64,000 bases of DNA from Halarchaeum nitratireducens (GTDB lineage: Archaea > Halobacteriota > Halobacteria > Halobacteriales > Halobacteriaceae): NCBI RefSeq assembly GCF_014647155.1, contig NZ_BMOQ01000006.1, forward strand, positions 124,001-188,000. The letters run 5' to 3'. Each line of letters begins with the position of its first letter. Within the stretch, counting starts at the first letter, position 1. Shown piece after piece: positions 1 to 9,233 of this stretch. The translations under genes were made by a program, and so were the position numbers. The notes below the pieces were generated by a model. The model ran no database searches. It saw only the letters and a list, made by a program, of their open reading frames with translations, and was not told the origin of the DNA.

Positions 1-54
1 AGGGAAAATTTTATGCACTTCCTTTGAATTGTAGTCGATGAAGGTTGACACACA

Positions 55-258
55 ATGACTACGGAATCCGCACGGACCAAACCGCTGCTCGCGATCGTCG
101 GGGCGGCGGTGGCGTTGCTTGCGCTCGGATACGCAGTGATCATGCTCCCGGTGAGCGGGATGAAGGTAGTCGACTCGACGACGGCGCTCGCGGTCGTCGG
201 TGTCCTGTTCATCCTCAGCGGTATCTGGGTGTTCAGAAACGCCCGGAGCACGGAATGA
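55..258 (+). CDS. Small two-helix membrane protein upstream of the ECF transporter
   Basis: This 67-residue protein is not recognised. Two hydrophobic stretches, roughly residues 10-32 and 43-60, suggest two membrane helices joined by a short loop, with a basic C-terminal tail (FRNARSTE). It ends 19 bases before the first ECF ATPase gene on the same strand, so it is probably the first gene of the transporter operon. It is too small to be a normal S or T component. It could be an accessory subunit of the importer or unrelated. Upstream sequence is cut off by the window edge, so the promoter cannot be judged. Confidence 0.6.
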   Translation: MTTESARTKPLLAIVGAAVALLALGYAVIMLPVSGMKVVDSTTALAVVGVLFILSGIWVFRNARSTE

Positions 259-277
259 ACGAGCGTGTCGATAGCCC

Positions 278-1117
278 ATGCCAGCAATAGAACTCGACGG
301 CCTCACGTTCCAGTACCGGGGCGAGAGCGAACCCGCAATCGACGACGTCTCGCTCACCGTCGAGCGCGGGGAGTTCCTCGGTATCGCCGGTGAGACCGGA
401 GTGGGAAAGACGACGCTGCTCAAGTCGATCTGTGGCATCATTCCCTTCCAGGAGGCTGGAACGCGTGAGGGGTCCGTCGTCGTCGACAGCAAGCGCGTCA
501 TCGACGCCGAGTCGGTCGATCAGCTCGCCCCGACGGTCTCGATGATCCTGCAGAACCCGGAGAGCCAGCTGTTCAACCTCCGCGTGTTCGACGAGATCAT
601 CTGGGGGCCCGAGAACCTCGAGATGGACCGCGAGGAGATCGTCCGCCGCGGTGAGGAGGCCATGGAGTTGTTCGGGTTGGAGGGGTTCGGTGACCGAATC
701 ACGTACAACCTCTCCGGGGGGGAGAAACAGAAGGTCGCGATTGCGTCAGTCTACGCGATGAACCCGGACATCATCCTGCTCGACGAGCCGACGAGTCAGC
801 TCGACCCTATCGGGACCGAAATGGTCTTCGACGCGATCGACCGACTCGTCGATGAGGGTGTGACCATCGTCATGGTCGAGCACAAGATCGAGGAGCTCGC
901 GGAGTACGCCGATCGCATCGCCCTGCTCGAGGACGGGTCGGTGACACGTCTCGACGAGACGCGCTCGTTCTTCACCGATACGACCGTCGAGCACGCCAGA
1001 CCCCAGGTCACGCAGCTCGGAATGCAGTTGAACGAGACCGGCGTCGCGGACGTCGATGTCCCGCTGACGCAGGACGAAGCGGTCGTCGAGTACGACGCGC
1101 TACTCGGAGAGCCATGA
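278..1117 (+). CDS. ECF transporter ATP-binding subunit (EcfA-type, first copy)
   Basis: ATPase subunit of an energy-coupling-factor importer, acting at the cytoplasmic face of the membrane. Visible motifs in order: Walker A GETGVGKTT near residue 40, Q-loop region MILQNPESQLF near 86, ABC signature LSGGEKQKV near 145, Walker B IILLDEP near 168 and an H-loop in VMVEHK near 197. The 279-residue length is normal for EcfA. It overlaps the second ATPase gene by 4 bases (ATGA) and is followed by a membrane protein and EcfT, giving a complete ECF module. The substrate is not shown by sequence; neighbouring nucleobase catabolism makes a purine, pyrimidine or cofactor plausible. Confidence 0.9.
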   Translation: MPAIELDGLTFQYRGESEPAIDDVSLTVERGEFLGIAGETGVGKTTLLKSICGIIPFQEAGTREGSVVVDSKRVIDAESVDQLAPTVSMILQNPESQLFNLRVFDEIIWGPENLEMDREEIVRRGEEAMELFGLEGFGDRITYNLSGGEKQKVAIASVYAMNPDIILLDEPTSQLDPIGTEMVFDAIDRLVDEGVTIVMVEHKIEELAEYADRIALLEDGSVTRLDETRSFFTDTTVEHARPQVTQLGMQLNETGVADVDVPLTQDEAVVEYDALLGEP

Positions 1118-2025
1118 GCGACTCACGACCGATAATCGAAATCGACAGTGTCGAGTTCGGATACGACCCCGGAACGACGGTCCTGCGAGGCGTCGACCTC
1201 ACATTCGACCGCGGCGAGTTCGTCACGGTCATCGGGCAGAACGGCTCGGGGAAGTCGACGCTCGTGAAACACCTCACCGGACTGCTCGAACCGGATGAGG
1301 GGTCGGTGACGCTGTACGACGGGACGGGCGAGTCGTACGATACGCGGCGGGACTCGATAACCGATCTCTCCGCACACATCGGCTACGTCTTTCAGAATCC
1401 CGACGACCAGATCTTCCACACGCGAATCGACGAGGAGATCGAGTACGGACTGAAGAACATCGGCGTGCCACCCGACGAGCGCGAGGAGCGGATCGAATCG
1501 GTACTCGAAGCCACGCAGCTCGAGGAACACCGATACGGGAATCCGTTCAGTCTCAGTATCGGGGAACGCCAGCGCCTCGCGATCGCGTCGGTCTTGGCGA
1601 TGGAACCCGACGTGATCTGCGTCGACGAGCCGACGACCGGACAGGACCACGCGGAAGCGCGGAAGATCATGGACATCCTCCAAGACTACAACGACCGCGG
1701 GCACACCGTCGTCGCGGTGACGCACGACATGGGTCTCGCCGCCGAATACACCGACCGCGTCGTCGTCGTGAAGGACGGTGATGTCATCGATGATGGTCCG
1801 CCCGAAGAAGTGTTCCTCCGCGGAGAGGTCTTAGAGGAGTCGAACATTCGCCCACCACAGATTACGCAGGTCGGCATTCAACTCGAGGAGGAATCACCGG
1901 CGGACGTCCTCGAGGAGATGTGGCTCACCGTGGAGGACGCCTACGACGATATCGAGTCGTTTCACCGCCGAGAGCCGGCACCGACGGGAGTAGCGGAGCG
2001 GGGACTCGGTTCGGTCGACGACTAG
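1114..2025 (+). CDS. ECF transporter ATP-binding subunit (EcfA-type, second copy, atypical signature)
   Basis: Second ATPase of the ECF importer, 303 residues. Walker A is GQNGSGKST near residue 41, the Q-loop region is YVFQNPDDQIF and Walker B is ICVDEPTTG. The ABC signature reads LSIGERQ instead of LSGGEKQ, so one of the two composite ATP sites in an EcfA1-EcfA2 heterodimer may be degenerate. The His switch is in AVTHD. The C-terminal tail after about residue 240 is acidic and resembles that of the first copy (both contain ITQVGIQL or VTQLGMQL), consistent with duplication. It starts inside the end of the preceding gene, indicating translational coupling. Confidence 0.88.
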   Translation: MSDSRPIIEIDSVEFGYDPGTTVLRGVDLTFDRGEFVTVIGQNGSGKSTLVKHLTGLLEPDEGSVTLYDGTGESYDTRRDSITDLSAHIGYVFQNPDDQIFHTRIDEEIEYGLKNIGVPPDEREERIESVLEATQLEEHRYGNPFSLSIGERQRLAIASVLAMEPDVICVDEPTTGQDHAEARKIMDILQDYNDRGHTVVAVTHDMGLAAEYTDRVVVVKDGDVIDDGPPEEVFLRGEVLEESNIRPPQITQVGIQLEEESPADVLEEMWLTVEDAYDDIESFHRREPAPTGVAERGLGSVDD

Positions 2026-2194
2026 GCGACGACGCCCTCTCCACGATCGTATACAATCAACCATATCGACTCTAATTTAGACATTCATCGCTATATTCAC
2101 CAGATCTGCTACCATATGAGGTTATCTAGATCGTATTAGTATCCAAAACCCTTAATTGACTCGCGTCGAAAAGGCGTGTTGTGAGACGGTTTCA

Positions 2195-2842
2195 ATGAGC
2201 GAAATGAGCACCACGACTGACGCCGTACATCGAGAACAGAACACCGCGCCGGGACCGCTTCCAGATCGGCTGTTCGGCCAGATGCCGGACTGGAACTACA
2301 TGCTTTGGCCGAAGTCGACTCAGGTCATCATGTCCTCGTTGTTCTTGGCACTGGGACTGATCGTCTCCCTCCAGGTCGCCGAGCGGCTCGACACGATCAT
2401 GTTCGGCGGCGTCGCCCCGATATGGGGGACGATCCTCTTCACGCCATGGCTGATAGCAGCTGGTATCTTCTATGGACTGACCGGGGGGCTGATCGTCGCG
2501 AACATCAATCCGATCGTCTCGAACCTCACCGCGTCTAGCCCGCTCGCGCCGCTGTTCTTCCCGGCGAACACCCTCTACGCGGTGACGATCGCCCTCTTCG
2601 CGTGGTACTTCAAGACGCCCGGCGAGGGGCTGCGGTTCCGCGAGGTGTTCGTCGCGAACGCGATCGCCGGCCTCCTCAATGTCGTTCCGTACATCCTCTA
2701 CCAGACGATCGTCCTCAAGCTCCCGCTCCGCGTGAGTCTCGGGATCGAGACCATCCAGTTCGTCGCGTTTATCTTGAGCCTCGGCATCGCGTACCCCTTC
2801 TGTAAGAAACTCCTCGAGGCCGGCGTAGTCCAAGTCAGGTAG
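2195..2842 (+). CDS. Probable ECF S component (substrate-binding membrane subunit)
   Basis: A 215-residue hydrophobic protein with about five or six predicted membrane segments after an N-terminal tail of about 45 residues. It sits between the two ECF ATPases and EcfT, where the substrate-specific S component is expected. A TTG 39 bases upstream is also in frame, but the ATG with a GTGAG-like sequence nine bases before it is the better start. The sequence does not let me name the substrate; a YkoE-like (thiamine-precursor) S protein is one possibility, a nucleobase-specific one another. It ends 7 bases before ecfT. Confidence 0.7.
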   Translation: MSEMSTTTDAVHREQNTAPGPLPDRLFGQMPDWNYMLWPKSTQVIMSSLFLALGLIVSLQVAERLDTIMFGGVAPIWGTILFTPWLIAAGIFYGLTGGLIVANINPIVSNLTASSPLAPLFFPANTLYAVTIALFAWYFKTPGEGLRFREVFVANAIAGLLNVVPYILYQTIVLKLPLRVSLGIETIQFVAFILSLGIAYPFCKKLLEAGVVQVR

Positions 2843-2849
2843 TCGATCG

Positions 2850-3653
2850 ATGAAATCGTTATTCCTCTTCTCGGATCAGGACTCGTTCCTGCATCGTCTC
2901 GATCCACGGCCGAAGTTCCTCGTCGTCATCGCTACCCTCACGTACGTCATGCTGTTCGAGCAGCCAGCCTACATGTTCGCGGCGCTCGGCATCATCGTCG
3001 CGCTCATCTGGGGGCTGGGTGGTCTCTCCCCGGCGAAGTACTGGCGTGTCCTCCTATTCCTCGTGCCGATGATCGTCGTCGTCTCGCTCATCCAATCGCT
3101 GACGTACCATCCGCCCGGGACGACCTATCTCGCCATGGTCGGCCCATTCCGGGTCGCGACGGACGGCCTCGTCCGCGGCGCAGGTGTCGGCGGCCGACTC
3201 GGGACCATGGCTCTGTCGTTCATGCTGTTCTCCATGACGACGACGCCGAAGGAAGTCGGGCTGGCACTCAACAGGACCGGCGTCCCGTACAAGTACGCGT
3301 ATCTGGCGACGATGGGACTCCGTTTCCTCCCACTCATGCAGGAGGACCTGAGCCGACTGCAGAACGCGCGCGCGGCGCGCGGCGACCCGAACGTCGGGTC
3401 CCGGAACGTCTTCCGGCGGATAATAAGCCTCCAGAAGTCGCTCTTCCCGTTGGCCGCGACGTCGCTCCGGCAGAGCAACGAGATCGCGACCGCGCTCGAG
3501 CTTCGCGGATACGGCGCCAGTGAGAACCGGACGACTGTCGACCGTCTGACCATCGCGTCGTACGACTACGCCGTCACTGCCCTCGCGATCGTGAGTATCG
3601 CTGCGATCGTCTACGCACGGTTCGCTCTGCATCTCGGGACGCTGGCGAGCTGA
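2850..3653 (+). CDS. ecfT: ECF transporter transmembrane subunit EcfT
   Basis: Scaffold subunit that couples the ATPases to the S component in the membrane. The protein is 267 residues with several hydrophobic segments. Two cytoplasmic coupling-helix motifs of the Ala-Arg-Gly type are visible: ARAARGDP near residue 178 and ALELRGYGAS near 215, the hallmark of EcfT. It is the last gene of the importer operon; the next 200 bases are non-coding apart from a promoter-like AT-rich stretch near 3823-3840. Confidence 0.88.
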   Translation: MKSLFLFSDQDSFLHRLDPRPKFLVVIATLTYVMLFEQPAYMFAALGIIVALIWGLGGLSPAKYWRVLLFLVPMIVVVSLIQSLTYHPPGTTYLAMVGPFRVATDGLVRGAGVGGRLGTMALSFMLFSMTTTPKEVGLALNRTGVPYKYAYLATMGLRFLPLMQEDLSRLQNARAARGDPNVGSRNVFRRIISLQKSLFPLAATSLRQSNEIATALELRGYGASENRTTVDRLTIASYDYAVTALAIVSIAAIVYARFALHLGTLAS

Positions 3654-3880
3654 CACTCCCTCCCAGCAGCTTCGCCGCGGTAGGGCGCGGACGGGCGAAA
3701 CCGGACTGTGGCGACGCGAGACGGCGCGCGACTCGCGGGCGCGTCGATTCTCTTAATCGAACATCGTCCACTTTTCCATGATTTCTATTTTCAACTTTCC
3801 CCTAACTACGCCAGACACGGACCATATGAATACATAATAGGTGCGTAAGGGGAAGATTGAAAAGGAATAATACACTCAGA

Positions 3881-5326
3881 GTGAGCGTGAGTGGATCAGA
3901 AGCCACCGGATCGGAGAGCGACTCCGTCGTGTTGTACGACATCGAAGACAAGCCACCACTGGGGGAGGCGATTCCGCTCGGCATCCAGCACGTGCTCGCG
4001 ATGTTCCTCGGGAACGTCGCGCCACCGCTTATCCTCGCGGGCGCCGTCGGCGGCGTTACCGGCCAGACGACGTTCCTCGTGCAGATGGCTCTCATCGTCG
4101 CTGGCGTCGCGACGCTCGTGCAGGTGTTCCCCATCGGCCCCGTCGGCGCGAAACTCCCCATCGTCATGGGGACGAGCTTCGCGTTCCTCGGACCGCTCAT
4201 CGGCATCGGGAACCAGTTCGGCATCGCCGCCGTCTTCGGCGCGTCACTGCTCGCCGCGCCCGTCGAGATGGCGATGGGGCTCACGCTCGATCGCTTCCGT
4301 AACTACTTCCCGCCGCTCGTCACCGGTATCGTCGTGATGCTCATCGGCCTCACGCTGATTCCGACCGGGATGAACTACGCCGCGGGGGCGTCCGCCGGTC
4401 CCGGCGCGGCGGGCTACGGCTCGCTCGCCAACCTCGGGCTCGCCGGCCTCGTCCTCGTCGTCACCGTCGTCCTCAATCAGTTCTTCGAGGGGTTCCTCCG
4501 CGTCATCAGTGTCTTCGTCGGCATCGTCGTCGGCTACGTCGTCGCGATCGCGATGGGGATGGTGGACTTCGCCGCCGTCGCGTCCGCCGGCTGGCTCACC
4601 GTCCCGACGCCCCTCCGGTACGGCCTCGCGTTCCCACCGAGCGCCGTCCTCACCGTCGCCTTCCTCTACGTCATCACGGGCATGGAGACCATCGGTGACA
4701 TCTCCGGCACCGTCTCCGCGACCGGGCGCGACCCCTCGCGCGAGGAGCTCCGCGGCGGCCTCATCGCGGACGGCGTCATGAGCGCGTTCGGCGCGGTCTT
4801 CAACGCGCTCCCGAACACGTCCTTCTCGCAGAACGTCGGCCTCGTGAACTTCACGGGCGTCGCGAGCCGCTACGTCGTCGGCATCGGCGGCGTCGTCCTC
4901 ATCCTCCTCGGGCTCGTGCCGAAGGTCGGCGCGGTCGTCTCCGCGATGCCGGACGCCGTCCTCGGCGGCGGCGCGCTCATTCTCTTCGCGATGATCTTCT
5001 CGTCGGGCGCGCGCATCATCACGCAGAACGTCACGCTCGACCACCGGAACTCGACGATCCTCGCGCTCTCGATGGCGCTCGGTCTCGGTGTCGCGTTCCG
5101 CCCGGAGATCCTCCAGAACCTCCCGACGGAGGTACAGACGCTCTTCGGGTCCGCGCTCGTGACCGGCGGCATCGCCGCGCTCGTCCTCAACGTCGTCATC
5201 CCCGGCGGCGGCGTCGGCACCGGCCCGACCGAGTACACGGACGGCCTCGCGCCCGAGACCCCGACGAACATGCAGGAGGACATCCCGGACTCTGGGACGT
5301 CACCGACGCCCATCGACGACGACTGA
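3881..5326 (+). CDS. Nucleobase:cation symporter, NCS2 family (xanthine/uracil/purine permease)
   Basis: Membrane permease of the NCS2 (xanthine/uracil) family. The N-terminal part reads LGEAIPLGIQHVLAMFLGNV, the family's opening signature around its first helix. A run of hydrophobic segments follows, with GMETIGDISG near residue 270 and NALPNTSFSQNVGLV near 309, matching the conserved substrate-site helices. The GTG start is chosen because it gives the usual short polar leader; a TTG 24 bases earlier is also possible. TATA-like sequences lie at 3823-3839. Adenine deaminase follows 27 bases downstream, so the likely job is import of adenine or other purines for catabolism. Confidence 0.88.
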   Translation: MSVSGSEATGSESDSVVLYDIEDKPPLGEAIPLGIQHVLAMFLGNVAPPLILAGAVGGVTGQTTFLVQMALIVAGVATLVQVFPIGPVGAKLPIVMGTSFAFLGPLIGIGNQFGIAAVFGASLLAAPVEMAMGLTLDRFRNYFPPLVTGIVVMLIGLTLIPTGMNYAAGASAGPGAAGYGSLANLGLAGLVLVVTVVLNQFFEGFLRVISVFVGIVVGYVVAIAMGMVDFAAVASAGWLTVPTPLRYGLAFPPSAVLTVAFLYVITGMETIGDISGTVSATGRDPSREELRGGLIADGVMSAFGAVFNALPNTSFSQNVGLVNFTGVASRYVVGIGGVVLILLGLVPKVGAVVSAMPDAVLGGGALILFAMIFSSGARIITQNVTLDHRNSTILALSMALGLGVAFRPEILQNLPTEVQTLFGSALVTGGIAALVLNVVIPGGGVGTGPTEYTDGLAPETPTNMQEDIPDSGTSPTPIDDD

Positions 5327-5353
5327 GATGCGCGCTCGCACGCATCCCAACGT

Positions 5354-7051
5354 ATGAGCGGGGATGCCGACCCCGTCGACCTCCTCGTCCGCGGGACGGT
5401 CGTGAACGTCACGACGGGAACGCTACGCGACGGCGCGGTCGCGGTCGACGACGGCGAGATCGTCGCGCTCGCGGAGCGCCCCGCCGAGCGCGTCGTCGAG
5501 GGCGCGTACGTCGCGCCCGGCCTCATCGACGCGCACATGCACGTCGAGTCCTCGATGGTGACGCTCCCGCGCTACGGCGAGGCGGTCGTGCCGCGCGGCG
5601 TGACGAGCGTCGTCCACGACCCCCACGAGGTCGCGAACGTCCTCGGGGAAGCGGGGGTTCGCGGCGTCATCGCCGACGCCGCGCGCACGCCGCTGAAGGC
5701 GCGCTTCACCGTGCCGTCCTCGGTGCCCGCGTCCGACCTACAGGACGGCGGCGCGACCCTCGACGCGGACGCGGTCGCGGAACTGCTCGACGCCGAGCGC
5801 GTCGTCGCGCTCGGTGAGGTGATGAACGTCCCGGGCGTTCTCAACGGCGACGCGGAGGTGCACGCGAAGATCGAGGCGGCGCGCGAACGCGGCCTCCCCG
5901 TCGACGGCCACGCGCCGCGCCTCGGCGGCGACGACCTCCACGAGGTCGCGCGCCACCTCGACACCGACCACGAGAGCATCGCGCTCCCCGAGGCCCGCGA
6001 GAAGGCGCGAGCGGGACTGCGCGTCTACCTCCGCGAGGGCTCCTCGAGCCGGAACCTCGTGGACCTCGCGCCACTCGTCGACGCGGTGGACGCGCGCCGG
6101 CTCTCGCTCTGCACGGACGACCGCGAGGTGACGGACCTCCTCGCGGAGGGCGGCGTCGACAACGCGCTCCGCGAGCTCGTCGACTGCGGCGTCGACCCCG
6201 TGACCGCGGTGCAGATGGCGACGTGCAACACCGCGGACGCGTACGACCTCCCGTTCGGCCGCATCGAACCCGGCACGCCCGCGGACCTCGTCGTCCTCTC
6301 CGACCTCGCGTCGTGGGACGTCGAGCACGTCGTCGTTGACGGCGTCCTCGACCCGACCGCGGACGCGGCGGACCCGCCCCCGACACAGCTCGCGATCGAC
6401 ACGGTCGAGTTCCCCGCGCTCGACGCCGCCGACCTGGCGCTCGCGCATCCGGGCGAAGAGACGGCGACGGTCCGCGTCGTCGACGCCGTCGGCGGCTTAC
6501 AGACGGGACGGATGACCGCGACGGTGCCGGTCGGCTCGCTCGCGGACGCCGACGATGCGGAGAGCGTCCTCCACGCTGACGTGTCGAGCGACGTCCTGCC
6601 GCTGGCGGTGATCGAGCGCCACGGCGGCGACGGGAGTGTCGGCCGCGGGTTCGTGCACGGTCTCGGCTTGGAGCGTGGCGCGGTCGGGTCGACGGTCGCG
6701 CACGACGCGCACAACTGCGTCGTCGCGGGCGCCTCCCACGACGCGATGGCGCGCGTCGCGAACCACCTCCGCGAGGTCGGGGGCGGCGTCGCCGCCTACG
6801 ACCCCGAGAGCGAGTCGGTCGAGTCGCTCGCGCTCCCGGTCGCGGGACTGATGTCGGACGCGCCGCTGGCCGACGTCCGCGCGGGCTTCGAGGCCGTAGA
6901 GGCGGCGGCGCGCGACCTCGGCCTCCGGGGCGAGGCGGGACTGATGGAGCTCTCCTTCCTCGCGCTCGAAGTCATCCCCGAGTACCGCCTGACGAACAAC
7001 GGCCTCGTAGACGTCGAGGCGTTCGACTACGTCAACGTGGTCGTCGACTGA
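5354..7051 (+). CDS. ade: Adenine deaminase (ADE family)
   Basis: Converts adenine to hypoxanthine plus ammonia in the cytoplasm. The 565-residue protein has the amidohydrolase metal motif DAHMHVESS near residue 60 and the ADE-specific strings ALGEVMNVPG near 155, VDGHAPRLGG near 183 and LCTDDRE near 255. The C-terminal ADE domain contains AHDAHNCVVAG near 450. Length and domain order are normal for the family. It follows the NCS2 permease closely on the same strand and likely shares its transcript. No xanthine dehydrogenase is visible in the window to link hypoxanthine to urate. Confidence 0.92.
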   Translation: MSGDADPVDLLVRGTVVNVTTGTLRDGAVAVDDGEIVALAERPAERVVEGAYVAPGLIDAHMHVESSMVTLPRYGEAVVPRGVTSVVHDPHEVANVLGEAGVRGVIADAARTPLKARFTVPSSVPASDLQDGGATLDADAVAELLDAERVVALGEVMNVPGVLNGDAEVHAKIEAARERGLPVDGHAPRLGGDDLHEVARHLDTDHESIALPEAREKARAGLRVYLREGSSSRNLVDLAPLVDAVDARRLSLCTDDREVTDLLAEGGVDNALRELVDCGVDPVTAVQMATCNTADAYDLPFGRIEPGTPADLVVLSDLASWDVEHVVVDGVLDPTADAADPPPTQLAIDTVEFPALDAADLALAHPGEETATVRVVDAVGGLQTGRMTATVPVGSLADADDAESVLHADVSSDVLPLAVIERHGGDGSVGRGFVHGLGLERGAVGSTVAHDAHNCVVAGASHDAMARVANHLREVGGGVAAYDPESESVESLALPVAGLMSDAPLADVRAGFEAVEAAARDLGLRGEAGLMELSFLALEVIPEYRLTNNGLVDVEAFDYVNVVVD

Positions 7052-7159
7052 CGCACTCGTGCCGTCGAATTCGATATCCCGAACGCGTGTCCGCGTTTCG
7101 CTCGATTCGGTTGCGGGTACCAGAAGTTCTAACCCGATAGGGGCGACACGTGCACTCGA

Positions 7160-8539
7160 ATGAGTGTTGATACGGTAATCGCGGGCGGGACGCTCGTCAC
7201 CGCCTCCGGAACGCGCGAGGGCGCGCTCGCCATCGACGGCGGCGAGATCGTCGGCGTGGGCGACGAAGCGGCGCTCCCCGACGCCGACGAGCGCGTCGAC
7301 GCGACCGACCGCCTCGTCATGCCGGGCGTCGTCGACCCGCACGTCCACATCGGTGACCACGTCTCCATCGACAGCTACGAGACCGCGACGCGCGCGGCCG
7401 CGCTCGGCGGCGTCACGACCGTCGTCGACTTCGCGTGGCAGGCGTACGCGGGCGCGGAGAGCCCGTGGGACGAGCCCGCGCCCCTGCTCGACGGCGTCGA
7501 GGAGAAGCGCGCGAACGCCGCGGAGGCGCTCGTCGACTTCGGCCTCCACGGCGGGATCCTCCGCGAGGACGACGACCTCTTCGCGGAGCTGGAGGACGTC
7601 GTCGAGGCGGGCGTGACGTCGTTCAAGATGTACACCGCGTACGACTACGGCCTCTCGCACGGCTTCATGGAGCGCGTGTTCGAGCGCCTCGCGGAGCACG
7701 GCGCGGTCGGCCTCGTCCACAGCGAGGACGACTCGGTCTGCGAGGCGCGCACGGAGCGCCTGCGTGCGGCCGGCCGGGACGAGCCCGAGGCGTACCCGGA
7801 GTCGCGCCCCGATTACGCGGAGGCGATGGCCGCCGAGGACGCGGTGCGTCTCGCCCGCGAGGCGGGCGCGAAGTACTACGGCATCCACACGACCGCGCGG
7901 GCGTCCGCGGAGGTGATGGAGCGCTTCCGCGAGGACGGCTCGCGGGTCCGCGCGGAGACGTGCGTCCACTACGCGACGCTCGACGACTCCGTCTACGCGG
8001 AGCTGGGGACCCTCCCGAAGATCGCGCCGCCGATCCGCGCGCCGGACGACGTCGAGGCGATGTTCGAGTACCTCCGGCGGGGCGTGCTGAGCGTCGTCTC
8101 GACGGACCACGTCGCCGCGGCGCGCGCCGACAAGGAGGACCGGCCGTGGTGGGAGGGGCCGTTCGGCGCGAACGGCGTCCAGCGCAGTCTCCCCGTCTTC
8201 CACGACGAGGCCGTGAACGAGCGAAGCTTCTCCTATCCCTTCCTCGTGCGCGTCATGTGCGCGAACCCTGCGGAGACGTTCGGGATGCCCGAGAAGGGGA
8301 CGCTCGACCCCGGGACGGACGCCGACGTCGTCGTCTTCGACCCCGACGCGACGCACACCGTGACGGCCGAGGAGAACGCCTCGAAGGCGGACTACTCGAT
8401 CTACGAGGGCCGCGAGGTGGCGGGTCGCGTGCGAAAGACGTTCGTGCGCGGCGAGCTCGTCGCGGACGACGGCGACGTCGTCGCGGAGCCCGGCCACGGC
8501 GAGTTCCTCGAGCGCGAGATACCGGAGTGGGGGACGTAG
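7160..8539 (+). CDS. Cyclic amidohydrolase, allantoinase/hydantoinase/dihydropyrimidinase type (copy 1)
   Basis: Ring-opening metal hydrolase, 459 residues. Metal ligands appear in order: DPHVHIGD near residue 58, the carboxylated lysine in SFKMYTAYDYG near 155, VHSEDD near 189, YYGIHTT near 245 and STDH near 314. It is immediately upstream of UraD, uricase and hydroxyisourate hydrolase, so allantoin is the most natural substrate, although the sequence alone cannot separate allantoinase from dihydropyrimidinase or hydantoinase. A close paralogue lies at 33578-34963 in a carbamoylase context. The next gene begins 78 bases after the stop. Confidence 0.85.
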   Translation: MSVDTVIAGGTLVTASGTREGALAIDGGEIVGVGDEAALPDADERVDATDRLVMPGVVDPHVHIGDHVSIDSYETATRAAALGGVTTVVDFAWQAYAGAESPWDEPAPLLDGVEEKRANAAEALVDFGLHGGILREDDDLFAELEDVVEAGVTSFKMYTAYDYGLSHGFMERVFERLAEHGAVGLVHSEDDSVCEARTERLRAAGRDEPEAYPESRPDYAEAMAAEDAVRLAREAGAKYYGIHTTARASAEVMERFREDGSRVRAETCVHYATLDDSVYAELGTLPKIAPPIRAPDDVEAMFEYLRRGVLSVVSTDHVAAARADKEDRPWWEGPFGANGVQRSLPVFHDEAVNERSFSYPFLVRVMCANPAETFGMPEKGTLDPGTDADVVVFDPDATHTVTAEENASKADYSIYEGREVAGRVRKTFVRGELVADDGDVVAEPGHGEFLEREIPEWGT

Positions 8540-8616
8540 ATGGCGGCGCGAGCGACGCGGACGACGCGAGCGAGTCCGAGCAGCGAGTCGACGACCACCG
8601 ACGGATTCAGTACGCG

Positions 8617-9132
8617 ATGAACGAACACACGACGACGCTGGCGGCGGTGAACGACGCGGACGAGGAGCGCTTCGTCGACCTGCTCGGTGGCGTCTACGAG
8701 GAGTCACCGTGGGTGGCCGCGCGGACGCACGCGAAGCGGCCGTTCGGCTCGGTCGAGGAGCTGGCGGCCGCGATGGCCGAGACGGTCGCGGACGCCTCGC
8801 GCGAGCGGAAGCTCGAGTTGCTCCGCGCGCACCCCGACCTCGGTGAGCAGACGGAGATGACGGACGCCTCCGAGCGCGAGCAGGCGTCGGCCGGCCTCGA
8901 CGAGTTGAGCCGCGAGCAGTACGAGGCGTTCGAGGAACTGAATGCGCGCTACCGCGAGAAGTTCGGGTTCCCGTTCGTCATGGCGGTGACGGGCGCGTCG
9001 CCGGACGATATTCGGGCGGCGATGGAGGAGCGCGTCGAGCACGCCGAGGCCGAGGAGTTCCGGACCGCGCTCGAAGAAGTGCACGAGATCGCGCGCCTCC
9101 GCCTCGAGGAGCGCGTGCGCGCGAGCGAGTGA
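8617..9132 (+). CDS. uraD: OHCU decarboxylase (UraD)
   Basis: Decarboxylates 2-oxo-4-hydroxy-4-carboxy-5-ureidoimidazoline to S-allantoin, the third step of urate breakdown. The 171-residue product has the family strings RAHPDLGEQ near residue 68, containing the catalytic His, then EQASAGLDELS, FPFVMAVTG near 125 and a C-terminal RLRLEERV helix. The longer open frame running in from upstream is a shadow of the hydantoinase gene; the ATG chosen gives MNEHTTTLAAVNDADEERF, which fits the family N-terminus. Uricase and 5-hydroxyisourate hydrolase follow on the same strand. Confidence 0.9.
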   Translation: MNEHTTTLAAVNDADEERFVDLLGGVYEESPWVAARTHAKRPFGSVEELAAAMAETVADASRERKLELLRAHPDLGEQTEMTDASEREQASAGLDELSREQYEAFEELNARYREKFGFPFVMAVTGASPDDIRAAMEERVEHAEAEEFRTALEEVHEIARLRLEERVRASE

Positions 9133-9195
9133 GTGTGTAGAGGCGTTCGTCCACTAAGTATCCACTTCGGCTCTCGTTGTGCAGTCCCGACGCGA

Positions 9196-9233
9196 AGTTT
9201 TTTGTACGTAGGTGAGAAGATATCGGATGAGCG
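9196..9233 (+). promoter_or_regulatory. Promoter of the uricase gene
   Basis: The T-rich box GTTTTTTGTA at 9197-9206 lies about 30 bases before the uricase ATG. This suggests a separate, nearly leaderless promoter for uricase and hydroxyisourate hydrolase inside the purine cluster. A GGTGAG string at 9211-9216 could serve as a weak ribosome-binding site instead. Confidence 0.45.

Noticed and set aside
4244-5044. Long reverse-strand open frame opposite the nucleobase permease
   Set aside because: Composition is Asp/Glu/Arg repeats typical of the antisense of GC-rich genes, and the plus-strand frame is a clear NCS2 permease.
6497-8707. 736-codon reverse frame across adenine deaminase and hydantoinase
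   Set aside because: Low-complexity Arg/Val/Asp product without any motif; an antisense shadow of two well-supported genes.
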